The notes: generated from the sequence alone by a model not told the origin. Shown: positions 9,493 to 17,709, counted from the first letter of the stretch. The stretch is 51,570 nt of DNA from Oscillospiraceae bacterium (GCA_021199335.1 JAJQIG010000037.1:1-51570), one strand, 5' to 3'. A program made the numbers and translations.

Positions 9493-9521
9493 ATTATATA
9501 CAATAAAATAATAATTTGCAA
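9493..9521 (-). promoter_or_regulatory. Sigma-A promoter of the pheST operon
   Basis: On the minus strand TTGCAA (9516-9521), a 17-base spacer and TATAAT (9493-9498). The start site is expected near 9486, giving a leader of about 370 bases that contains the T-box. It diverges from the promoter at 9533-9561. Confidence 0.75.
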
Positions 9522-9532
9522 GTATTTTTTTC

Positions 9533-9561
9533 TTGAAACTTGAGTTTTTTTATGTTATAAT
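9533..9561 (+). promoter_or_regulatory. Sigma-A promoter of the membrane protein gene
   Basis: TTGAAA (9533-9538), a 17-base spacer and TATAAT (9556-9561), 39 bases upstream of the ATG at 9601. Back-to-back with the pheST promoter; the two -35 boxes are 11 bases apart. Confidence 0.7.
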
Positions 9562-9600
9562 TTATTTTACACAAAAAACTTAGTTTATCGGAGGTCAAAA

Positions 9601-10137
9601 ATGGATGTTTTTGCAGAACAGCTTGTAAAAAAGCCTTTGGACGGAAAAACCACCGCGCTTAAGGTTCTGATTGCGGCGGGAATGGTAATTTTAACCGCAG
9701 TGTGCGTTTTCCTTATGCTCACGGGCTTTGTCTTTGCGCTCATCATAGCCTGCGGAGTAATTTACGGCGGGATTTATCTTATATCGGGGCTTGATGCCGA
9801 ATATGAATATATTGTAACAAACGGTGAAATGGATATTGATAAAATTACCGCAAAGCGCAAAAGGAAACGCCTTATCACCGTTAAAGCATCATCGTTTGAG
9901 GGATTCGGCAAGCTCTCCGACGCTCCTCAGATAGGCTCGGATGTTACAATCGTCAAGGCAGACGGAACAGGCTCGGAAGCCGCCGAGGTATACTACGCCG
10001 ACCTGAGCCATGCTTCATTCGGCAGCGTTCGATTAATCTTTTCCCCCGAGGAAAAAATCATTGACAGCCTTAAACCGTTCTTTTCAAGGACCGTAAGGGC
10101 GGAGTTTGAAAGAAAATCCAACGCTTCCGCCGAGTAA
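9601..10137 (+). CDS. Small two-helix membrane protein (DUF6106-like)
   Basis: A 178-residue protein with a short cytoplasmic start (MDVFAEQLVKKPLDGKT), two adjacent transmembrane helices (about 20-58) and a soluble C-terminal domain containing DAEYEYIVTNGEMDIDKI, rich in beta structure and resembling a PH-like fold. I believe it matches the clostridial DUF6106 family, but this rests on recall of the N-terminal pattern only. Function unknown. GGAGG lies 7-8 bases before the ATG. The following gene is 70 bases downstream, with only a weak hairpin (CGGCA/TGCCG near 10142-10158) between. Confidence 0.6.
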   Translation: MDVFAEQLVKKPLDGKTTALKVLIAAGMVILTAVCVFLMLTGFVFALIIACGVIYGGIYLISGLDAEYEYIVTNGEMDIDKITAKRKRKRLITVKASSFEGFGKLSDAPQIGSDVTIVKADGTGSEAAEVYYADLSHASFGSVRLIFSPEEKIIDSLKPFFSRTVRAEFERKSNASAE

Positions 10138-10207
10138 AAAACGGCAGTGCGTTTGCCGCCGCTTTATCTGATTTTTTATCATTAAGCCACCGAAAGGACT
10201 TTATCTT

Positions 10208-10567
10208 ATGTTAATGGAAACCTACCACGTTGATATGCCGCACATGAAAGAAATTCTGAAAAAACCCCGTTTCCTTTCGAGGATATATTCCCCGCAGGAA
10301 ATGAAGTTCATTATGAGCAAGAATTTTTCTCCCTATATTATGGCGGAAATGTATTGCGCAAAAATTGCGTTTCGGAAAGCTATGGACCCCGCCTACAGAA
10401 CCTGCTCGATTCAGGAAATCTCCGTCCTTGCAGACTATACGGGGGCTTATTACCTGAGCCTTTCGGGGGATACCAAAAAGAGGTTCACCGTTACAAAAAT
10501 GCATACCTCCGTTTCAGGCTCCCATTCAAAATCCATAGCAATGTCAACCATTATTATCTATGACTGA
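10208..10567 (+). CDS. Divergent holo-ACP synthase-like protein
   Basis: A 119-residue protein of AcpS length and layout: YHVDMPHMKEIL (aligning with the family GxDIVxI start), FLSRIYSPQEM (family RxFTxxE), AEMYCAKIAFRKAM (family FAAKEAxxKA) and a C-terminal SGSHSKSIAMSTII. AcpS transfers 4'-phosphopantetheine from CoA to acyl carrier protein. The Mg-binding glutamate after the AK pair is replaced by isoleucine here (AKI instead of AKE), so activity is doubtful. The position next to nnr matches a common Firmicutes acpS-nnr arrangement. Start ATG 10208 has AAAGGA 9 bases upstream; ATG 10214 is an alternative. Confidence 0.6.
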   Translation: MLMETYHVDMPHMKEILKKPRFLSRIYSPQEMKFIMSKNFSPYIMAEMYCAKIAFRKAMDPAYRTCSIQEISVLADYTGAYYLSLSGDTKKRFTVTKMHTSVSGSHSKSIAMSTIIIYD

Positions 10568-10620
10568 TTTTTTGCGTAAGGACGAGGCTTTGCCCCACTT
10601 TTCCACAAAGGAGTGATTGG

Positions 10621-12165
10621 ATGTTTTACGCATCACCGAAACAAATGAAAGCCGCCGAGGGTTATTCCGATTCCCACGGCGTTTCCTATAAAGAGCTTAT
10701 GGAAAATGCGGGGGCGGCGGCGGCTGAGTTCATATGCCGATTTTCCCTTGCGCATGACCTCTCGGACGGCGTCCTTATCCTCTGCGGAAAGGGAAACAAC
10801 GGCGGCGATGGCTTTGCCTTGGCAAGGAATCTCTCGGAAGCGGGGCTTAATGTCTTTGCGGTTTTAACCTCGGGCGACCCCGCAACGGAGCTTTCCGCAT
10901 ATGAATACTGCGAATTAAGCTCCTTCGGCAATGTCACAGTCATGAGCCTTAACGATAATATAGACGGTGTGTTCAAGCTTTTTTCCTCCTGTGCGCTTAT
11001 TGTTGACGCTGTTTACGGCACAGGCTTTCACGGGGAGCTTCCTCCCGAGCTGAAGGCTTGTTTTTTGTTTGCCGCAAGGTGCAAAAAAGCTATACTTGCG
11101 CTTGATGTACCCTCGGGCGGAAACTGCCTTACGGGAGAAGCGGCTGAGGGTACGCTGAAATGCGATTTTACCGTTACCTTTGGCTGCGAAAAAATCGGTA
11201 TGCTTTCCGAACCGCTTAAATCCCTTTGCGGAGAAATAATTACAGCCGATATAGGGTTCACGGATGACTGCTTTTCTTCCGTAAGCTATATTGGGGAACG
11301 GCTTGAGGAGGAATATGTCCGTGAGCTTTTCCCTGCAAGGGCGGAGGATTCATATAAAAACAGGTTTGGGCATCTCCTTAATATTGCAGGCAGCAGAAGG
11401 ATGAGCGGAGCGGCCGCAATGTCAACCCTTTCCGCATTAAGAAGCGGCGTTGGGCTTTGTACCCTTGCTTCAACCGAAGAGGTTATTAACCGCATTTCGG
11501 CTTCCCTCCCCGAAGCTACTCTTTTCCCACTGAGCGCAGATAAAAGCGGTTCTGTTTCGGCTGAAAATATTGCCCCCATTATTGAGCTTTGCAGAAGGAT
11601 GTCCGCCGTTTCAATAGGCTGCGGTCTTTCCGTTGCCGATGAAACAAAGGCAGTTGTCAAGGCTGTAATTGAAGAAGTAAATTGTCCCATAATTCTCGAT
11701 GCCGATGGTATAAACTGCATATTGGACTGCATAGATATTATCAGAAGCACAAAAAACAAGCTTATTATTACACCACACCTCGGCGAGCTGAAACGGCTTT
11801 ATTCAGCCGCATTCGGCGAAAATGCAAGCGCAGACAGATTCACTATGGCAACGGAAATTGCCCGTGAATATAACGCTATCGTTGCGGCAAAGGGAACTCC
11901 CACATTCATTGCGGGCGACGGCAGGCTTTTTGTTTGCAAGGCAGGCAATCCCGGCCTTAGCCGAGGCGGAAGCGGAGATGTTCTCACGGGAATTATTGCC
12001 GCATTTGCCGCACAGGGACTTGCCCCCATAAACGCCGCGGCGGCGGGAGTATACGTTCACGGCAGAGCTGCCGACCTTACCGCCGAAAGGCTTTCAATTA
12101 TGGGAATGCTGCCCTCCGATGTAATAAACGAGCTGCCTTTTGTGTTCAAAGAATGGAACAGATAA
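10621..12165 (+). CDS. nnr: Bifunctional NAD(P)H-hydrate epimerase/dehydratase
   Basis: A 514-residue two-domain repair enzyme. The N-terminal YjeF_N domain (about 1-215; GKGNNGGDGFALARNL near 55-70) interconverts R- and S-NAD(P)HX. The C-terminal ribokinase-like dehydratase domain (about 235-510; ending with NPGLSRGGSGDVLTGIIAAF) uses ADP to dehydrate S-NAD(P)HX back to NAD(P)H. Both catalytic halves look intact and the length fits the fusion form. It follows the AcpS-like gene by 53 bases with AAAGGAGTG just upstream of the ATG. A strong hairpin begins 29 bases after the stop. Confidence 0.93.
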   Translation: MFYASPKQMKAAEGYSDSHGVSYKELMENAGAAAAEFICRFSLAHDLSDGVLILCGKGNNGGDGFALARNLSEAGLNVFAVLTSGDPATELSAYEYCELSSFGNVTVMSLNDNIDGVFKLFSSCALIVDAVYGTGFHGELPPELKACFLFAARCKKAILALDVPSGGNCLTGEAAEGTLKCDFTVTFGCEKIGMLSEPLKSLCGEIITADIGFTDDCFSSVSYIGERLEEEYVRELFPARAEDSYKNRFGHLLNIAGSRRMSGAAAMSTLSALRSGVGLCTLASTEEVINRISASLPEATLFPLSADKSGSVSAENIAPIIELCRRMSAVSIGCGLSVADETKAVVKAVIEEVNCPIILDADGINCILDCIDIIRSTKNKLIITPHLGELKRLYSAAFGENASADRFTMATEIAREYNAIVAAKGTPTFIAGDGRLFVCKAGNPGLSRGGSGDVLTGIIAAFAAQGLAPINAAAAGVYVHGRAADLTAERLSIMGMLPSDVINELPFVFKEWNR

Positions 12166-12193
12166 GGGTGCGCTTCTCAATATAGGCAGCTTC

Positions 12194-12226
12194 GCCCTCT
12201 GTTCTCATGGAATGGAGGGCATTTTT
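12194..12226 (+). terminator. Terminator-like hairpin that includes the next gene's SD
   Basis: An 11-bp stem with two G-U pairs: GCCCTCTGTTC (12194-12204), loop TCATG, GAATGGAGGGC (12210-12220), followed by ATTTTT. It looks like an intrinsic terminator for nnr, but its 3' arm carries GGAGGG (12214-12219), the ribosome binding site of the lipoprotein gene starting at 12227. Either partial termination or masking of the binding site is possible. Confidence 0.6.
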
Positions 12227-12844
12227 ATGAGAAAAAAAGGACTGTTGATTTTACCTCTGTTAATTCTTGCGCTGCTTACGGGCTGCAAGAGCATTAAGGA
12301 TGCCGTGAGCGCCAAAACCCCCGACCTCGGCAAGCCTTTCAGCTGCAGCTTTAAGCTTTCGGCATACGAAAGCGACAAGGCTTCGAGAATGGCTCTCGGC
12401 GGCACAATGCAGCGCTTGGGAACAGGTATATGGGAAATGGACATCACCGATTCGGAAACGCTTAACGGATTGCATATCTCCTATAACGATGCGGGGTTAT
12501 CCGCTTCATTGGGTAATCTCAATTTTGACATTGAACGGGATAATATTAACGGCGCGGCTATGTTTAAGCTGATATTCGATGCCGTTGAAAACTGCTCCGC
12601 TATGCCGAGCCTTACCCTCACCCAATCGGAGGATGGCTCACAATACAGCGGACAAATTTCACAGTGCGGTTATATAATGACCTTTTCCCCCGACACAATG
12701 GAGCTTATCGGGATTTCATTCCCTGATGCCGAAATTGAAGTAACGATAACCGACTTCCGCAGTTCAACCGAAAGCGGCACGGAAACAACCGAAAGCGGCG
12801 CCGAATCCGAGGTCAGCGAGGAAGCCGAAGCCGCTGCTGAATAA
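12227..12844 (+). CDS. Lipoprotein of unknown function
   Basis: A 205-residue lipoprotein: MRKKG, a hydrophobic stretch and the lipobox LLTGC near residue 19, so it should be lipidated and anchored on the outer face of the membrane. The mature part is beta-rich (FSCSFKLSAYESDKASRM, WEMDITDSETLNG, ISYNDAGLSASLGNLNFDI) and ends in a low-complexity Glu/Ser/Ala tail. The alternation of short beta segments recalls LolA-like lipoproteins, but I see no diagnostic motif. The start at 12227 is set by the signal peptide and by GGAGGG 7 bases upstream; an upstream in-frame start at 12140 inside nnr is rejected. Confidence 0.75.
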   Translation: MRKKGLLILPLLILALLTGCKSIKDAVSAKTPDLGKPFSCSFKLSAYESDKASRMALGGTMQRLGTGIWEMDITDSETLNGLHISYNDAGLSASLGNLNFDIERDNINGAAMFKLIFDAVENCSAMPSLTLTQSEDGSQYSGQISQCGYIMTFSPDTMELIGISFPDAEIEVTITDFRSSTESGTETTESGAESEVSEEAEAAAE

Positions 12845-12857
12845 CGTTCGCAAACAA

Positions 12858-12899
12858 AAAACCTCCCGATTCAGGATTTTATCCTAATCGAGAGGTTTA
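12858..12899. terminator. Bidirectional terminator
   Basis: An imperfect stem with AACCTC-CGATT-AGG (from 12859) against CCT-AATCG-GAGGTT (to about 12898) around an ATTTTAT loop, flanked by A-runs on the left and a short T-rich run on the right. It lies between the convergent lipoprotein and M23 peptidase genes. Confidence 0.65.
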
Positions 12900-12909
12900 G
12901 CTTTACTTA

Positions 12910-14778
12910 TTAATATTGAGAAACATAGGTTGTAGGATCGATATAATAACCGCCCGACCTTACCTCGAAGTGAAGGTGGTTTCCTGTCGAATCGCCTGTG
13001 CTTCCGACATAGCCTATGAGCTGACCCCTTACAACATAATCGCCATAGCTTATTGCAATGCTGCTCATATGCGCATACATCGTTTCATTTCCGTCATTGT
13101 GGGAAATCATAACGCTGTTGCCATAGCCGTCATGCTTATTGGTTGCTCTTGTAACTGTGCCTGACTCTGCGGCATAAATCGGAGTGCCGTAAGGAGCGGC
13201 AATATCAATTCCCTTATGACCTCTTCCATCGCCCTGATAAGCTGAGATATAACCGCCGTCAACAGGCCAGAAATATGTGCCCGAACCGCCGCTTCCCGTG
13301 CTTACCTCGGTAGTTGTTTCCCTTGTGCCGACCCTCATTTCCTGGGTAACGGGCATGGTAATAATATTTTCATCGATAATATCCTTTGAAATCGCAACGC
13401 CGTTTTTGTAGGTGATGAGCGCAGTGTATTCAGCCGTACCGGGAACGCCCTCAACGTCAACGACGCTGTCCCCCTTATACATATCGGGGTCTTCGGTTTT
13501 AACAACATCATAATCGATTTCATCGGTATAGGTTACGCTCTTAGTAACGAGAGTCTGCAGGAAGGGCACCTCCGCACTGAGCTGAATTGTTGCGCCAATG
13601 GGACAATATTCGGTAATATCATCTATCATTTCACCGTCATATGTAATAACGCAGTCGTTAAGCTCATCAACCGTCATATCGTTATGGGTGGCAATATTCC
13701 AAGGGTTATCACCGTCCTGAACCTCGTAATAAACAGGCTCGGAAACAATGGAGCTAAGCTTATCTATAATCTCATCCTCAGACATAATCTGGCTTGGATA
13801 AACATACTGCTCATAGCTGTATTCAACCGACTTATCAAAACCGACCGAAACAACATCCTCATCCTGATACTGTTCCTTAATGCCATTAACATAGGCTTCA
13901 ATTTTGCTCGTTTCCTCAACAGCGCCGTAGAAGTCGCCGTTAATCATAACGGCATATGCCCTAACCTTGCCCTCAAGCTCATCCGTAGTAAGCGCCGCAG
14001 CAGCCTCATCGGCGGCAGCTTCGATTGAAACGGATTCAACCTCGGCTTCCTCCGCTCCGTCGGAGAATTCAACCTCGGGCGAGGCGGCGGAAATTTGCTC
14101 CTCCATCTTATCCGCAAGGGCAACCTGGTCGATTACCTCATTCATAGCGTTAAGCGGCTTTATGGAAAGGCTTGCTGTAACAAGAATTTCATCCTCGGTG
14201 GAATAATAAACGGCTCTGTCGGCAATTGTCTGCTGGGCATCCGCCACAACGGATTCGGCGGCGACAACTCCAAGCTCCAAACCGTTGCATTCAACGGCAA
14301 TGCCATAGCTTGTGGATGCGGTGCTGTAAACAACTGCGCCCAAAACGGCAATTGAAGCCACGGGAACCGAATAGTTTACCACCGACCTAAAAACCGACTT
14401 ATTCCTATTAAGCGCACTGGAAATATCGGAAATTTGAAGCTTCAGAGCCTGAATAAAGCCCTCCGTCCTGATTCTTTCTCCGAACTTCTTCCAAAATGCC
14501 GCAAAAGCAAAAGCGCCGTCCCTAAACTTGATTCCGACTGCTTTAAGCGCGGCAATAAAATCCTTTTTAACCTCACTGCGAACGGGATTAAAATTCTTTT
14601 TAACCAAACCCGCAAGCTTTATAATTTCAGCCGCAGCTCTTGAAGCGCAATACGATGCCGTATAAGCAATAAGCGCGCCGACATTGACCATAGCCGCTTC
14701 GATCCGCTCGATTTTTCCCAAACTCTCTTTATACGGAACGGGCGGTATGAAATTAAACTCGCTGCTGTCATTATTCAT
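12910..14778 (-). CDS. Membrane-anchored LysM/G5/M23 endopeptidase
   Basis: A 622-residue cell-wall enzyme. A cytoplasmic N-terminal region of about 140 residues precedes one transmembrane helix (about 145-165, within YSVPVASIAVLGAVVYSTA). Outside follow a linker domain, a LysM motif (VQDGDNPWNIATHNDMTVDE), a G5-type domain (ending MPVTQEMRVGTRETTTEV), a Gly/Ser linker and a C-terminal M23 peptidase with zinc motifs GHKGIDIAAPYGTP and GNHLHFEVRSGG. M23 enzymes cut peptidoglycan cross-bridges. The start at ATG 14778 (AAGGAG 12 bases upstream) is preferred over a TTG at 14871 without a binding site. Promoter and WalR-like boxes lie upstream. Confidence 0.9.
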   Translation of the reverse strand: MNNDSSEFNFIPPVPYKESLGKIERIEAAMVNVGALIAYTASYCASRAAAEIIKLAGLVKKNFNPVRSEVKKDFIAALKAVGIKFRDGAFAFAAFWKKFGERIRTEGFIQALKLQISDISSALNRNKSVFRSVVNYSVPVASIAVLGAVVYSTASTSYGIAVECNGLELGVVAAESVVADAQQTIADRAVYYSTEDEILVTASLSIKPLNAMNEVIDQVALADKMEEQISAASPEVEFSDGAEEAEVESVSIEAAADEAAAALTTDELEGKVRAYAVMINGDFYGAVEETSKIEAYVNGIKEQYQDEDVVSVGFDKSVEYSYEQYVYPSQIMSEDEIIDKLSSIVSEPVYYEVQDGDNPWNIATHNDMTVDELNDCVITYDGEMIDDITEYCPIGATIQLSAEVPFLQTLVTKSVTYTDEIDYDVVKTEDPDMYKGDSVVDVEGVPGTAEYTALITYKNGVAISKDIIDENIITMPVTQEMRVGTRETTTEVSTGSGGSGTYFWPVDGGYISAYQGDGRGHKGIDIAAPYGTPIYAAESGTVTRATNKHDGYGNSVMISHNDGNETMYAHMSSIAISYGDYVVRGQLIGYVGSTGDSTGNHLHFEVRSGGYYIDPTTYVSQY

Positions 14779-14892
14779 TGTTATCGAACTCTCCTTTCCC
14801 GCCGCGCTTCGGTAAAACACACGGCTTAATTCAAGGGCTTCTTTTGTTCTGTATCTATCTTTAAAATGCAATACCGTCTTTCATTTCAAACG

Positions 14893-14909
14893 GTTACAAA
14901 TCAGTAACA
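14893..14909 (-). promoter_or_regulatory. WalR-like box at the M23 gene start site
   Basis: The minus strand reads TGTTAC-TGATT-TGTAAC, an exact match to the WalR (YycF) consensus TGTWAH-N5-TGTWAH. It lies just downstream of the predicted -10, covering about +2 to +18. The half-sites are also an inverted repeat, so another dimeric regulator is possible. Confidence 0.5.
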
Positions 14910-14917
14910 CAATTATT

Positions 14918-14945
14918 ATTATACTTATTTTACTTAGAATTGCAA
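14918..14945 (-). promoter_or_regulatory. Promoter of the M23 peptidase gene
   Basis: On the minus strand TTGCAA (14940-14945), a 16-base spacer and TATAAT (14918-14923). The start is expected near 14911, giving a leader of about 130 bases. The surrounding 14946-15150 is AT-rich and contains no gene. Confidence 0.65.
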
Positions 14946-15152
14946 GTCTTATCATTAAATAGTCACAATTTTTTTACTCTTTTTATGACATATCACAATT
15001 TGACATCAAGATTTTTTAGCATTTTAACAACAAATTTTTCGCCTTTTGGATTTTAACCAATCATTAACACGAAATTTAGCAAAGCTTTTTTACAATTTAA
15101 AAATTGCTGCCGAAAATTCCTCCGAAAAATCCAAGGTCAGCGAAAACGTTTT

Positions 15153-15191
15153 TTTACAAACAAGGTTACAATGGGTTACAAAACAGTTACA
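15153..15191 (-). promoter_or_regulatory. Phased TGTAAC/TGTAAA direct repeats (WalR-like)
   Basis: On the minus strand TGTAAC (15186-15191), N5, TGTAAC (15175-15180), N4, TGTAAC (15165-15170), N6, TGTAAA (15153-15158): four half-sites on one helix face at 10-12 bp steps. The first pair fits TGTWAH-N5-TGTWAH exactly. They lie about 240-280 bp upstream of the M23 gene start site and overlap the end of the pseudouridine synthase gene. Confidence 0.5.
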
Positions 15192-16059
15192 AACGCTCCG
15201 CAGAGGAGCTATCCCCCTCCATAAGGCGCACAATATCTTCCCTTAGCGGAGCTTCCACCCGTATCATTTTCCCTGATGATGGCGAAATAAAGCTCATTTC
15301 CTTGCAATGGAGAGCCTGACAGCTTATATCGGAGGTATCTCCGCCGTAAAAATCATCTCCCGCAAGCGGATGCCCTATGTAAGCGAAATGTACCCTTATC
15401 TGGTGGGTTCTCCCCGTTTCGAGACGCACTCTTACAAGGGTGTATTTCTCGGTTGTTTTTATAATAGTATATTTTGTGACCGCACGCTGTCCGTCCGAAC
15501 GAACCTCACGCTTTATAACCGATTCCTCCGCACGTCCTATCGGGGCATCTATTATGCCATCGGATTCGATAACCCCGCATACAACCGCATAGTAAACCTT
15601 TTCTATGCCCCCGCCGAGCCTTGCCGCAGCGTAGGCGTTCTTCGCAACGGCGCAAAGCCCCGATGTATCCTTATCAAGCCTGTTTATCGGGCGGAAGGTG
15701 AGGTTCGGATAAATTGCCCCGAAATAATTTCCCAATGTATCGCTGCGGTGCTTGTGGGAGGGATGAACGGGCATATTGACAGGCTTATTGAAGATTACAG
15801 CATCGTCGTCCTCATAGGCAACGGGAACGCTCCGCATAAAATTCGCTTCCGGCGGAGTGCCGTCCGAAAGGGCAATTGCGAGAACATCGCCGCTTTTTAC
15901 CCTATCTGTTGTTCTTATATGCTCCCCGTTAAGGGTTATTCCGTTCTCCGTCCGTTTGAGCTTTACCGTAAGCCGCCTTGAAACGCCGAAACGCTTTAAC
16001 GCCGTTCCGACATCAAGTCCATTCTCATGCTCCGTAATATTAAATTCAACCGTTCTCAT
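15187..16059 (-). CDS. RluA/RluD-family pseudouridine synthase
   Basis: A 290-residue RNA pseudouridine synthase. An S4-like N-terminal segment (VGTALKRFGVSRRLTVKLKR) precedes the RluA catalytic domain with the signature RLDKDTSGLCAVAK, whose Asp is the catalytic nucleophile, and the RTHQIRVHFAYIGHPLAGD motif. It isomerises uridine in rRNA (or tRNA); the exact target cannot be told. The start at ATG 16059 forms an ATGA overlap with the stop of the upstream DUF975 gene, so the two are coupled; the longer start at 16086 is rejected. The extreme 3' end overlaps the WalR-like repeats. Confidence 0.9.
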   Translation of the reverse strand: MRTVEFNITEHENGLDVGTALKRFGVSRRLTVKLKRTENGITLNGEHIRTTDRVKSGDVLAIALSDGTPPEANFMRSVPVAYEDDDAVIFNKPVNMPVHPSHKHRSDTLGNYFGAIYPNLTFRPINRLDKDTSGLCAVAKNAYAAARLGGGIEKVYYAVVCGVIESDGIIDAPIGRAEESVIKREVRSDGQRAVTKYTIIKTTEKYTLVRVRLETGRTHQIRVHFAYIGHPLAGDDFYGGDTSDISCQALHCKEMSFISPSSGKMIRVEAPLREDIVRLMEGDSSSAERL

Positions 16060-16910
16060 ACAATGGCGCTTTCCTTTTCCCCGCAAACGGCTGAATCCTC
16101 GCCGCCGTTGTTTTTCTCCGAAGCGATTGCATCGTTAACCGCAACCGCGAATGTCATCGACATATACGGCACAACATAAATCATCGGAAAAATAAGCAGG
16201 CAGCTGAGCATCCACAGCGCAAAGGAAAACATTGTTTTTATAAGGTAAAGCCTCAATCCGTCTGCGCACCGCCTGCTGAACAGTATTATTTCCCTAACGC
16301 TTTTTTCCGTGCTTTCCGCATAGATATAGGGAACAAGCTCGTAGCTCATGGAATAAACGCAATAAAGAAATATCGCCGCCGTTATAACAAGGAGCATAAG
16401 GGCAAAAAGAACCGTTTCCGCAAAAGCGCTCTTCCCGCCATCGGAATAACGAATCCATGCGGCGCAGCAAAGGGCGATAACCGCATTCATCGGAATAAGC
16501 CCGATAAGCCTGTACCCCCACACGGTTATTCCAAGCCGCAGAGTTTTCCTGAAATGGTTTTGGTGCTTGTAGCAGCTGAAAAAACAGGATGCGGGAACGT
16601 TTCTTCCCTCCGCCGCCTGCGCATAATACCAGCATATACCATATTTAAGGGGAATAAGCGCAATTACAAGCATTACGGCAGCCACTGCGCAAACGGCGTA
16701 AAACCTCGGCGTGCCATGCCTTACCATTTCCGCCGCATCGTATTCTATTATACCATATGTATAGAGAAATTTTATCACAAGCCAACCCGCAAGAGCCGCC
16801 GCCGCAACAATTGCCGCCACTATAAAAAATGATGCCGCGCATTCGCATTGGCAGTTACTGAGCTGCTTCTTCGCCTGCACTTTAAGCTCCTGACTTTTCT
16901 TGAATACCAT
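16056..16910 (-). CDS. DUF975-family membrane protein
   Basis: A 284-residue polytopic protein with a cytoplasmic basic start (MVFKKSQELKVQAKKQLSN) and about six transmembrane helices, the layout of DUF975 proteins. No function is established for the family. The ATG at 16910 is preferred over the upstream in-frame start at 17036 because GGAG lies 9 bases before it and the longer form would overlap the phosphatase gene extensively. It starts 4 bases after the phosphatase stop and overlaps the pseudouridine synthase start by 4 bases. Confidence 0.75.
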   Translation of the reverse strand: MVFKKSQELKVQAKKQLSNCQCECAASFFIVAAIVAAAALAGWLVIKFLYTYGIIEYDAAEMVRHGTPRFYAVCAVAAVMLVIALIPLKYGICWYYAQAAEGRNVPASCFFSCYKHQNHFRKTLRLGITVWGYRLIGLIPMNAVIALCCAAWIRYSDGGKSAFAETVLFALMLLVITAAIFLYCVYSMSYELVPYIYAESTEKSVREIILFSRRCADGLRLYLIKTMFSFALWMLSCLLIFPMIYVVPYMSMTFAVAVNDAIASEKNNGGEDSAVCGEKESAIV

Positions 16911-16914
16911 AAGC

Positions 16915-17550
16915 TCACTCCGTATATTCATCCATAGTATTATCGGGAACTCTTCCGACAATTTCAAAGGTTCCGCCATTCTGCCACAGCATAGCCGAAA
17001 CGTTGATTTTCCAGCCCTCGCCCGGCTCGCAGGCAAACTCCATCGGTTTCATTTTAGGCAAGCCGAAGCAAGCCAAGGTGTTCATTATAATTCCCGAATG
17101 GGTTATAACCCCTGCGTTGAAAATGCCTTCCTTCATCATGTCCATTATTATAAGATTAAGCCCCGAAAGGTTGCGTTCAATCATATGCCTAAGACTTTCG
17201 CCGTTCGGCGGGGGATTATCAAGCCCGCCCTTTATCCATTTTTTATAGCTGTCAAGCTCAAGCAATTCCGCTGCGGAAAGCCCCTCGAAAACGCCGAAGT
17301 CCATTTCAGCCATTTCATCGCATACAACGATTTCACGGTCAGGGAAAAGTATTTCCGCCGACTGAAGCGCCCTTATGAGCGGACTTGAATAGACCCTCTC
17401 AACCTTAGGATAGGTGTGAAGGTCATGAATTTCCTCAAGCTCCGCCCTGCCCTTATCGGAAAGGGGAAGGTCCGTCTTGCCGATGTAAACTCCGTTCTCG
17501 TTCGCTTCGGTTCTTCCATGCCGAAGAAATGTGATTTTATAGCTTTGCAT
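16915..17550 (-). CDS. Histidine phosphatase family protein
   Basis: A 211-residue cytoplasmic phosphatase of the phosphoglycerate mutase-like superfamily. The phosphohistidine motif LRHGRTEANENG is at residues 9-20; YSSPLIRALQSAE, the acid region EMDFGVFEGL and a second histidine in THSGIIMNTL complete the active site. Length and the GKTDLPLSDKG segment resemble CobC-type or broad-specificity phosphatases; the substrate is unknown. GGAGGG lies 6 bases before the ATG. First gene of a compact three-gene operon with the DUF975 protein and pseudouridine synthase. Confidence 0.88.
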   Translation of the reverse strand: MQSYKITFLRHGRTEANENGVYIGKTDLPLSDKGRAELEEIHDLHTYPKVERVYSSPLIRALQSAEILFPDREIVVCDEMAEMDFGVFEGLSAAELLELDSYKKWIKGGLDNPPPNGESLRHMIERNLSGLNLIIMDMMKEGIFNAGVITHSGIIMNTLACFGLPKMKPMEFACEPGEGWKINVSAMLWQNGGTFEIVGRVPDNTMDEYTE

Positions 17551-17680
17551 AATATCCCTCCATAATATTCCATCAAATGCGGCGCAATCGGTGCCAAAAT
17601 TCAGCCCGTTTGCGTCAGATATATGTTAACCTGTACAAAAAGCTTTTGCAACATTTATCGAGTTTTTTTTAAAAATTCTC

Positions 17681-17709
17681 TTTACAAAATGTACGGTATG
17701 AGTTATAAT
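17681..17709 (+). promoter_or_regulatory. Sigma-A promoter of the XRE regulator
   Basis: TTTACA (17681-17686), a 17-base spacer and TATAAT (17704-17709), 60 bases before the ATG at 17769. Confidence 0.7.

Noticed and set aside
12140-12226. N-terminal extension of the lipoprotein gene from 12140
   Set aside because: It would overlap nnr and place residues before a clear signal peptide; the start at 12227 has a proper binding site.
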